Source: Protofrankia sp. CiP1_Cm_nod1 (GTDB lineage: Bacteria > Actinomycetota > Actinomycetes > Frankiales > Frankiaceae). From it: a stretch of 57,587 nucleotides of DNA. Below the pieces are notes generated by a model. It was not told the origin of the DNA. It saw only the letters and a program-made list of their open reading frames with translations, and made no database searches. The translations under genes were made by a program, and so were the position numbers. Shown here piece after piece: positions 24,185-31,678 of the stretch. The DNA lies in the NCBI RefSeq assembly GCF_920888515.1, contig NZ_CAKKTM010000451.1, positions 1 through 57,587 of the forward strand, in the 5' to 3' direction. Each line of letters starts with the position of its first letter. Within the stretch, counting starts at the first letter, position 1.

Positions 24185-26259
24185 AGCGGCCTCCCGTCCG
24201 CGCGGTCCTTGTCGGGGCGCTCCTGATCGAGACGGTCCCGATCGAGGTGGTCCCGATCGAGGTAGTCCTGCCAGCTCCGGGTGTAGGCGGCGACCGCCGG
24301 CTCCCGGAGCAGGTCGTCGAAATCACGTTCCGCGTCGGAGAGCCCGGGGAAACCGCTGATTCTGACCGATTCCACGATGATGTCGCCGTGGCCGCGGTTC
24401 ACGCCGTGGCCGAGCCGGAGCCGGCCGGCTCGCAGGTCCCGCAGGACGAGCAGCAGCAGCGCGAGCGCCGGCCGTGCCAGGCCGCCGCCGTTTCCTTGGC
24501 CGCCGCTGCCTGCGTCGTTCCCGCGTTTCGTACCGCTTCCGGCGCTTTCGCCGGCCGTGCCCGCCTGGTTGCCGGAGCCCGCCGGGTCGCCGGAGCCCGC
24601 CGGTGCGGTATCGAAGCGGTTCAGCCGTCGCAGGTCGACGGTCAGGAGCAGGTCCTGCCAGGTGACATGGTGTGGTTCGAGGGTGCTATACAGGCGCTTG
24701 TCCGCGGCGCCGCCCGTCCAGCGGTCGATGGCGACATGGTCGGCCTGGTCCATGCCGAGCTCCCGCAGGCGCTCCCGGACCTTCGGCGGCACCTGGGCCC
24801 GGGCCTTGTCCCACGACCGGGTCGGGCCGCTGTCGGACGGCTTGCTCAGCCCGGTGACGTGCGCGCCGTTCAGCGCGCGCCAGAGATCGGCGGGGATGGC
24901 CTGCTCCGAGTAGCAGTCGTCCGCGCCGAGCGCCCCGACACCGCGCGTCGCCCGCGTGCCGCGGCCGTCACCACCAGCGTCCCCGCTGCTGTCCTCGCTG
25001 CCGTCGCCGTATCCGTCGCCGCCGACGGCCGTGCCGGCGGAGCCGAACAGGGCGTTCACCGCCGCGAGGTCGTCGAGCTGTTCCCGGAACCGGGCCGACC
25101 GCTGCGGCCCGGCCGGTACGTCGAGAGGATGGGCGGCGTCGCGGGCACGGGCGGTCCGTTCGATGCGCTCCGCATGCGACCGTAGCGCGCCCTTGATCGA
25201 GCTGCCGGGCAGGACGAGCGCTACCTCGTCGCAGCCGATTCCGCTGACCAGGGGAAGCGCGTCGATCGAGAGCCCGTCCACCGCGGAGCGCACCATCACC
25301 GGGGACGTCGGACGCCAGACGATGGTCACCCTGAGTAGATCGGCGTCCGGGTCCCTGCCGCCGAGATCCGTCGGCGTCAGCGCGGCGGGCGCTCCGGCTG
25401 GAGCCGCCGCTGCCGCCGACGTCACTGCCGGCGGCCCCGACCCCGACGCTGTCGGTGTCGCCGGCAGCAGGCCGAGGGCGCCGAGCAGGCCGTCCATGCT
25501 GTCGAAGCGTTGCTCCACGATCTCCGGTTCGCCGGCCAGGACGACGGAGCCGAGACCGCGGGTGCGGGCCGCGCCGAGCCGGACCCGGCCCCCGGCGAGC
25601 GCGAGCAGCAGGGTGCCGAGCATCGCCGTGGCCGGGTCGGCGTCCCGCTCCCGGTAGGGCGACTCCAGGTCGATGCCCAGCCGCAGGTAGGCACCGCGGG
25701 GGAGCACGGCCCGGCCGTAGAGGAAGCCCTCGGCGACGGTCCCCAGCACCCGGTCGATGCCGATGCCCGTGCGGGCCTCGACCCGGGACGGTGGGAACGG
25801 GGAGCCGAGATCGGTGCCGGTGGTGACCAGGCCGTCGTGCACCACGATCCGGCTCGTCGAGCCGTCGTCGGAACCGCTGGAGCCGTTGCCGGAGCTCTGC
25901 CGGGAACCGTTCGCCCGGGTGGTGTTCTGCGGGACGTTGCCCCAGATGTCGTCGAGGACCAGCCGGTCGGCGATCGAGCGGCCGGCGAAGGCGCGCAGCG
26001 CGCCCGCGAGGCTGGTGCCCGGTACGTACAGCCGTGACAGCCCGTCCACGGCCAGCGCCAGGTCGACGGACGGGTCGTCGCCGACGCCTCCGACGTGCAG
26101 CGGCGTCTCCAGCCGCAGCCAGCCGTGGACCCGCAGCCGGCGGACCATCGCCCGTCCGGCTCGCCCGGCCCGCCTGCCGGCCGGGGCCGCGGGTGGGACC
26201 GGCGGTGGGCCGGCGGGTGCGGCCGGAACCGGTCCGGCCGCGCTGTTCGACGCGGTCAT
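24181..26259 (-). CDS. Fusion of two Cas7-like RAMP (Csm3-type) subunits
   Basis: A 692-residue protein with two consecutive Csm3/Cas7-like domains. The first (about 30-270) has WLRLETPLHVGG, LYVPGTSLAGALRAFAG and the C-terminal RAMP loop LGAARTRGLGSVVLAGEP. The second (about 315-660) has VTIVWRPTSPVMVRS, VLPGSSIKGALRSHAERI and RLGHGVNRGHGDIIVESV. Domain 1 carries an Asn/Ser/Gly-rich insertion after GNVPQNTTRANG, and domain 2 a Gly/Asp-rich insertion. Cas7 subunits coat crRNA and often cleave target RNA through a loop Asp; I cannot assign that residue safely. ATG 26259 overlaps the csx10 stop (ATGA). Confidence 0.82.
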   Translation of the reverse strand: MTASNSAAGPVPAAPAGPPPVPPAAPAGRRAGRAGRAMVRRLRVHGWLRLETPLHVGGVGDDPSVDLALAVDGLSRLYVPGTSLAGALRAFAGRSIADRLVLDDIWGNVPQNTTRANGSRQSSGNGSSGSDDGSTSRIVVHDGLVTTGTDLGSPFPPSRVEARTGIGIDRVLGTVAEGFLYGRAVLPRGAYLRLGIDLESPYRERDADPATAMLGTLLLALAGGRVRLGAARTRGLGSVVLAGEPEIVEQRFDSMDGLLGALGLLPATPTASGSGPPAVTSAAAAAPAGAPAALTPTDLGGRDPDADLLRVTIVWRPTSPVMVRSAVDGLSIDALPLVSGIGCDEVALVLPGSSIKGALRSHAERIERTARARDAAHPLDVPAGPQRSARFREQLDDLAAVNALFGSAGTAVGGDGYGDGSEDSSGDAGGDGRGTRATRGVGALGADDCYSEQAIPADLWRALNGAHVTGLSKPSDSGPTRSWDKARAQVPPKVRERLRELGMDQADHVAIDRWTGGAADKRLYSTLEPHHVTWQDLLLTVDLRRLNRFDTAPAGSGDPAGSGNQAGTAGESAGSGTKRGNDAGSGGQGNGGGLARPALALLLLVLRDLRAGRLRLGHGVNRGHGDIIVESVRISGFPGLSDAERDFDDLLREPAVAAYTRSWQDYLDRDHLDRDRLDQERPDKDRADGRPL

Positions 26260-29210
26260 GCCGTCACCCCGTCGTGGAGCTGGCCGTCCGAGGTGGTTGA
26301 CGGGTCCGCGCCGGCCACCGCCCGGTGGTGGGCGCTCAGACAGCTCGTGACGAGCGTGCGGACCGCCTCCGCCCACAGCTTGGTGTCCTCGCGCAGCTCC
26401 CGCGCCCCGTCCTCGGTGATGGTCAGATCGCGGGCTGGGCGGTTCGGGCCGTCCGGGCTGATGCTGATACCGAGCAGCGCCCAGATCTCCGCCAGCCAGG
26501 GCGGCGCCGTGGAGCCGGAGGAGCTGGAGGGGCCGGAGTCGTCGTACGGCCCGAGGCCGAACAGCGCCCAGACCATGGAACGCTTCCGTAGTAGCGGGTC
26601 GATCCGCTGATACGCCTGCTGGTATGCCTGGCCTGACCAGCGTTCGGCCAGGCGTTTCAGCCAGTAGCCGATCTCCTTGTCCTCCTCCAGCCGGCTCAGG
26701 ACGGCGCGCAGCCCGCCGAGCTGGGTCGGGTTCACCCGCTCGGTGTCCCTCCCGGCGGAGGTGAGCCCCAGGGCGTTCCGGCGTCCATCAGCGTCCGCGG
26801 CGATGGTGGCCGAGGCACGTCGGATGTGCGCCCGCCACGCCTCCCGCTCGATGACCCGCGCGGTCTCGCGCGCGACCGGATCCCGCACGGTGACGACCGG
26901 CGTCCGCGGCGGTTCGTTGTTCCGCGGTTCGCTGTCCGGCGGTTCGTTGTGTGGTGGCGGGTACGTTCGCAGCCGGCCTGGGCGTGCCCGCAGCAGCGGG
27001 TCGTCGACGGCGAGCTGGCCGAAGCCCTCGGCGGTGCGTTCGCCGATGCCGGCGGCCAGCACCTGGTCGAGCCGCTCGCGGGAGAGCCGCCCGCGCACGC
27101 CGAAGGTCAGGACGCTGCCGGCGGTGAGCCCCAGCAGGGTCGGGCGGGGCAGGCCCCAGCTCCGCTGCCACGACTCGGCCCGCCGGACCGCCGTCGCCCG
27201 GTTGATCAGCCGCTCGGAGGAGGCGGCCTCCTGGAGCTCCAGGCGCACCCCCAGCCTGGCGCCGAGCTGGTCGGCGAACTCGCGAGGGTCGGTCGACGGG
27301 CGCAGCCGCCGGTCCCGGATCAGGACGTCCGACAGCAGCCAGACGATGATCGTCCCATCCTGGATGGCGTCCGCTCCGGTGGCCCGCACGCCCGGTGCTG
27401 GAGATGCCGGTGGCGTCGCGGTTGCCGGAGACGCCGTAACCGCTGAGGACGTCGTGGATATCGGGGGTGACGTCCACGGCGTCGGCGGGCCCTCGACCGC
27501 CACGGTGACCTGCCCGTAGTCGTCCTTGGCGGAGCGTCCGAGCGCCCACGCGCCGGCGAGCGCGGCGTGCGCTCCCACGGGCAGCAGGCCGGCACGCACC
27601 CGGACCTCCGCCCGCAGCACCGACCCGGCGGCGAGCGCTTCGTAGGTGTACAGGCCGACCACGTCCGCCGTGGGCCGCTGCCGCCGGTCGTCGATGACGT
27701 TGTGGGTATGGATCGTCAGATTCCGTTCACGGATAGTGATCGTTGGCGGGTTCGGGTCGTCCGACGCGGGCGCTGACGCGGGTCCCGGCACGGGCGCCGC
27801 CCCCGGCTCCGGCGGTGCCGTGCCGACAGGCGCCGTGCCGACAGGCGCCGTGCTGACACGGTCGACGGGTGACGCACCGACATAGGTGCCCTTGTACGCC
27901 CTGGGTGCGGCGCCCGCTTCCGATGTCGTCTCGACCAGCCGGTTGACCGCAGTGGTCTTGTCGTCCTTCGCGTGGAACCAGGTCCGGGGCAGCGGGCGGC
28001 CCCGCTCGCCGGCCACGTCGACGGTCGCGTTGGTCACGACGAGGTCACCGGCGCGGGCGAGCGCGTCGGGATCCCATCCGCCGGCCGCCCCGCCGGCCGC
28101 CCCGCCGGCCGTGGCCAGCCGCCGGAGGACGCCGGGCAGCAGCACCGATCCGGGCACGAAGTCCAGCGACCGCACGGCGTTGCCGATGGTGCGTTCCTGC
28201 ACGATCAGCGGTGTGTCCAGATGTATCCGCAGAGCGATGATCTCCCAGTCGGCCCGGTCCGGACGCGCTGGGTCGCGCGGGGCCGCCGGCTCCTCGGGCA
28301 CGGCGGGGACGGGCGGGGCGACACCGTCGCGCGCCCGCAGCCAGGCTGCGACGTCTTCCAGCGTCGGCAGCGGCGCCGGCAGCGCTGGCAGCGGCGCCGG
28401 CCCCTGGGCCGCGACGGATCCGGCTGGGGCCGCGACGGGTTCGGCCTGGGTGACATCGAGGCGGCAGCGGCCCGCGCCCCGCCGGCGCTTGCCGCCGACG
28501 GACTCCACCAGCCGCGCCCCGAGCAGCAGCACCGCGGCGGCCGCCCACCGGCCCTCGTCGTCCAGGCCCGCCTCCCGGCCCGTCCCATGCCCCGCCTCGT
28601 CCGGACGGGGGGAGCCCGACCAGCCCGCGAGCGTCGCCCGCGCGGTCAGCTGGACGCCGCAGCGCGCCATCTGCTCGAACCGGAGGAACTTCTCCGCCGC
28701 CCGCCCGGTGTCCGGGTCGATCTTCACCCCGGGGCGGACGAACGTGGCCGCGTCACGCAGTGCACGCCGGCTGTCCGGGCGCAGGGCCGCCGCGAGCGCC
28801 GCCGGATACCGTGCCGGCCGCACCGACAGGGCCGCCGGGCGCGGCTGTTCCTCGCTGGGCGGGCCGCCCACGGACAGGGCCGGCTGGCTGCCGAACAGGA
28901 ACTCGACCCAGGCGTGCCAGCCACCGGTCGCGCCGGTCGGCGCGGCGGGGGCGGGGAGCGGGGCCGGGGAGCTGTCGAGCGCGGCGGCGGCGAGCTCGCA
29001 GGCGTCCCGCCAGACGCCGGTCAGGGTCTTGCCGGGCACGAACGGCAGGCCGTCGTGGTCGGTGTTGACCAGTTTGTTGACCCCGCCGGGGATGCCCAGG
29101 CCGGTGCCGCAGTGCCAGTCGCTGTCCATGTGCAGGGTCAGCTCGAGAGTGAGGCCGCCCGCCGGGTGTGTGCCCGCCGGGTGTGTGGTTGTGTCGTACG
29201 GGCCTGTCAT
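26256..29210 (-). CDS. csx10: Cas7-Csx10 fusion protein (type III-D RAMP)
   Basis: A 984-residue fusion. The N-terminal RAMP domain (about 1-280) reads LTLHMDSDWHCGTG, LPFVPGKTLTGVWRDA and VGGKRRRGAGRCRLDV, as in Csm3-like Cas7. The remainder (about 330-800) is Csx10/Cas5-like: IALRIHLDTPLIVQERTIGN, FVPGSVLLPGVLRRLA, ESWQRSWGLPRPTLLGLTAGSVLTF and GIGERTAEGFGQLAV are diagnostic. About 180 extra C-terminal residues are helical and may act as a fused small subunit, which is speculative. Csx10 is expected to hold the 5' handle of the crRNA next to Cas10. It overlaps the cas10 stop by ATGA. Confidence 0.82.
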   Translation of the reverse strand: MTGPYDTTTHPAGTHPAGGLTLELTLHMDSDWHCGTGLGIPGGVNKLVNTDHDGLPFVPGKTLTGVWRDACELAAAALDSSPAPLPAPAAPTGATGGWHAWVEFLFGSQPALSVGGPPSEEQPRPAALSVRPARYPAALAAALRPDSRRALRDAATFVRPGVKIDPDTGRAAEKFLRFEQMARCGVQLTARATLAGWSGSPRPDEAGHGTGREAGLDDEGRWAAAAVLLLGARLVESVGGKRRRGAGRCRLDVTQAEPVAAPAGSVAAQGPAPLPALPAPLPTLEDVAAWLRARDGVAPPVPAVPEEPAAPRDPARPDRADWEIIALRIHLDTPLIVQERTIGNAVRSLDFVPGSVLLPGVLRRLATAGGAAGGAAGGWDPDALARAGDLVVTNATVDVAGERGRPLPRTWFHAKDDKTTAVNRLVETTSEAGAAPRAYKGTYVGASPVDRVSTAPVGTAPVGTAPPEPGAAPVPGPASAPASDDPNPPTITIRERNLTIHTHNVIDDRRQRPTADVVGLYTYEALAAGSVLRAEVRVRAGLLPVGAHAALAGAWALGRSAKDDYGQVTVAVEGPPTPWTSPPISTTSSAVTASPATATPPASPAPGVRATGADAIQDGTIIVWLLSDVLIRDRRLRPSTDPREFADQLGARLGVRLELQEAASSERLINRATAVRRAESWQRSWGLPRPTLLGLTAGSVLTFGVRGRLSRERLDQVLAAGIGERTAEGFGQLAVDDPLLRARPGRLRTYPPPHNEPPDSEPRNNEPPRTPVVTVRDPVARETARVIEREAWRAHIRRASATIAADADGRRNALGLTSAGRDTERVNPTQLGGLRAVLSRLEEDKEIGYWLKRLAERWSGQAYQQAYQRIDPLLRKRSMVWALFGLGPYDDSGPSSSSGSTAPPWLAEIWALLGISISPDGPNRPARDLTITEDGARELREDTKLWAEAVRTLVTSCLSAHHRAVAGADPSTTSDGQLHDGVTA

Positions 29211-31255
29211 GCCGATGTCCCCGTCGTCGTCGGCTTGCCGTCCGCTCCCGCCGGGAGGCGGTGGCGGTCGTCTCGCTGGGTGTGGTTGTGCCGGGCCGGG
29301 AGGTCGCCCATGAGCTGGACCGCGTTCATCGCGTCGAGCAGCCCGGTGACCGGCGGTCCGGTGACCTGGTGCGGCTGCCCGTCGAGCAGTCCCTGATCGC
29401 TGATCCGCCAGAACAGCGATTCGTCGCCGCCAGCAGTGGCCGTGCCGGCGGCGGAGCCGTCGCGGGAGCCGGAGCTGTCGCGGGAGCCGGGGCCGTTGGG
29501 GGAGCCGGGGCCGTTGGGGGAGCCGGGGCCGGCGAAGAGATCGAGCCCCCGGTCGCGGTAGCGCGCCAGCAGCTGGCGGAACCGGCCGTCAGCGGCGTCC
29601 TGCCCGAGGAACAGCGCCTCCCGCAGGTCGTGCATCTGGCTGGTCGGCAGCTTGCGGTCACCCACTTCGGCCGTGCCGTCGAGTCCGTCGGTTCCCTCGG
29701 CCGGGCCGAAGGCGGCGGTGAGCGCGGCCACGCGCCGGGCGAGGTCGTCCCAGTGGCGCCCCACCGTCCACGGCTCACGCATGTCGCGGGTGACCACGTA
29801 GGGCTGCGCGTACAGCAGGGCCCGCAGTTTCCGCCGCCTGCACGGGTCGGGTTCGGCCGCGATGTCGGCCGCGCCAGGCGCGACCTGCATCCGGTCGCGC
29901 AGGTGGGCCGGATCGCTGCCACCGCTGTCGTACAGGACGTGGAAGGAGAACGCGGACGCCCGTGGCTGGAACCGGGGCCGAATCCGGGGCTGCCGCGGTT
30001 CCCCGGGCGCCGACGGTGACGCGCCCGGTTCCGCGGGGCTGTCGGAGCTGTCGGGGCTGTCGGGGCTGTCCGCGGGCGGCTCCTGGCCCACCGAGTACAG
30101 CTTGACCGTCTTCTTCGCCTCCTTCGTCAGTTCCTCGGCGAGGTCGTAGGCGGCGGAGAACGGGAAGTGCGGTTTGACGACGGCCACCCCGGCGCAGGCG
30201 GTGAGCCCGTCCGGAGCCTGCGGCTGGATGACCGGGTTCTCGCGGGTGGCTTTCTCGAAAGCGACGAGATACGCCTCGGTGAAGGCCAGCGAGACGGAAC
30301 CGGTGCAGACCACCGTGAGGTCGTCACCGCCGAGCACCAGCGGCAGCACCGGTACCTCACCGTCGACGGCATGGCCGTGGGGGAGCACCTGCCGGCAGTG
30401 TTCCAGCGCCTCGCGGAACGCCTCGCGGGTGCACGCGTCGACGGCTTTCGAGAACGGCCCGAGAGCGTCGGCGTAACGGTCGCTGGTCGGCGTGTCGCCG
30501 TCGCCCGTGGTGCCCAGGCCGGTGAACAGCTGGCCGAGGCTGTTGCCGTCCGCGTGGATGACGGCGACCCAGTCGGGCACGCCCTCCAGATGATCGGCGA
30601 TCTTCTCTAGTTTCTTCGACGGGATGCCGGCGTCGCCCGCCAGCCGGCGGAATCCGGCGTCCCTGGCTTCCCGCTTGGCTATGGACGGGCGGGCCCGGGG
30701 CTGCCGTGACCGCGGGCCCTCACCCTCCCTGATCACGTCGTGGGCGGGCAGGCCGCTGGCCGCGCACTCGTCCACGATCGGGATGCGGGGGAAGCGGCCT
30801 GCCGGGCCGGGCCGGTCAGCCCGGACCTGCGGCAGTGCCTCGTGGACCTCGCGGCAGCGCCCGGCGAGCAGGCTGACCGGCCGCTGGCCCGGCTCCCGGT
30901 GGACGCCGTCCCAGTCGAACCCTTCGCCGACCACGCCACACACGTCCAGACCGGGAGCCTCCCGCAGCGCCCGTGTCGTCACCCTGCTGACCAGGGCTCT
31001 TCCCCTGTCCGGGTCGCGGACGACCACCTTGGCGCTGCCGGCCGCGGCCACCAGAAGCTGTGCGTCCCGGCCGGCGGAGATCTGCCAGTCCCGCCCGAAG
31101 CCGGGGAACTCGGCCCGCAGCGCGTCAAGCGTCCAGCGCTCGAGCCGGTAGATGAGCTCGGAGGCGCCGACGTTCTCCCGCCGCTTCGTGGTCTCGAAGA
31201 TGAAGCTCTGGTTCCCCGACGTCTCGATGAGGACGACGTGACAGGTGACGCCCAT
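29207..31255 (-). CDS. cas10: Cas10 large subunit, cyclase-competent, HD domain absent
   Basis: A 682-residue Cas10, the signature subunit of type III CRISPR. It begins directly with a palm-like domain (MGVTCHVVLIETSGNQSFIF). A second palm contains AVIHADGNSLGQLF (D236) and the intact cyclase motif LVLGGDDLTVV (G309-D312), so synthesis of cyclic oligoadenylates on target-RNA binding is expected. No N-terminal HD nuclease motif is present, so it should not cut DNA itself. C-terminal parts contain low-complexity inserts (SPDSPDSSDSP and NGPGSPNGPGS). The frame is open upstream, but ATG 31255, 8 bases after GGAAGGA, is the sensible start. First gene of the overlapping operon. Confidence 0.87.
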   Translation of the reverse strand: MGVTCHVVLIETSGNQSFIFETTKRRENVGASELIYRLERWTLDALRAEFPGFGRDWQISAGRDAQLLVAAAGSAKVVVRDPDRGRALVSRVTTRALREAPGLDVCGVVGEGFDWDGVHREPGQRPVSLLAGRCREVHEALPQVRADRPGPAGRFPRIPIVDECAASGLPAHDVIREGEGPRSRQPRARPSIAKREARDAGFRRLAGDAGIPSKKLEKIADHLEGVPDWVAVIHADGNSLGQLFTGLGTTGDGDTPTSDRYADALGPFSKAVDACTREAFREALEHCRQVLPHGHAVDGEVPVLPLVLGGDDLTVVCTGSVSLAFTEAYLVAFEKATRENPVIQPQAPDGLTACAGVAVVKPHFPFSAAYDLAEELTKEAKKTVKLYSVGQEPPADSPDSPDSSDSPAEPGASPSAPGEPRQPRIRPRFQPRASAFSFHVLYDSGGSDPAHLRDRMQVAPGAADIAAEPDPCRRRKLRALLYAQPYVVTRDMREPWTVGRHWDDLARRVAALTAAFGPAEGTDGLDGTAEVGDRKLPTSQMHDLREALFLGQDAADGRFRQLLARYRDRGLDLFAGPGSPNGPGSPNGPGSRDSSGSRDGSAAGTATAGGDESLFWRISDQGLLDGQPHQVTGPPVTGLLDAMNAVQLMGDLPARHNHTQRDDRHRLPAGADGKPTTTGTSA

Positions 31256-31330
31256 CTGCTGGTCCTTCCGTGCGCTCCGCGTGTTGCCGTGCCCGGTGTG
31301 TCGTCCCGGCGCCGGGACGACGGCTGCCCG

Positions 31331-31645
31331 TCCACTCACCCCTGACGGACGAAGCCCGCGGCTGGGTTTCAACCCCTCCGGGGACGGCCTCCACCTACCT
31401 CTGACGGACGAGACCGGCAGGCCCGCGTCTGGCCGTTCCAAAGTAACCGTGCTTGCTCCAGGTAAACGGCGCTCGGGTCCCGTAACCGCCGGCCCCGCCC
31501 CCGGAAAGCGCCAGGACCGGGACCGGCGGTCCCCGTCCATACCTGACGGACGACGTAGACGACAGGCGACGCGGACGACGGGGCGGCTACGGACAGCGGG
31601 GACGGACAGGACGACAGGCCGCCTCGTCCGTCAGGGGAAGGTGAC
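31331..31645. promoter_or_regulatory. Divergent cas promoter region with four copies of a 22-bp element
   Basis: The core CTGACGGACGA, with a conserved pyrimidine-rich left flank, occurs at 31331-31352, 31390-31411 and 31532-31553, and inverted at 31624-31645. The first three face away from cas10 and the inverted one faces away from the effector gene. Relative to the gene each precedes, every copy (including the one upstream of cas6) therefore has the same orientation. This fits a shared operator or promoter element. The element is the main content of the 423-bp gap. Confidence 0.6.
31366..31394. repeat. Orphan CRISPR-repeat-like sequence
   Basis: GTTTCAACCCCTCCGGGG has the GTTTCAA end and internal CCCC/GGGG stem typical of type III repeats read on the opposite strand. 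It is a single copy and differs from the repeats near cas6. Confidence 0.25.
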
Positions 31646-31678
31646 AGATCGACCCACAACCGTGAAGGGCGAGACGCG

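Noticed and set aside
31331-31411. First two copies of the 22-bp element as a CRISPR array (37-base spacing)
   Set aside because: Further copies have quite different spacing, one is inverted, and one lies 15 kb away. A regulatory element explains them better.
31256-31540. Upstream extension of cas10 to 31540
   Set aside because: The extra codons run through the repeated promoter elements and have no protein character; a good ribosome site precedes ATG 31255.
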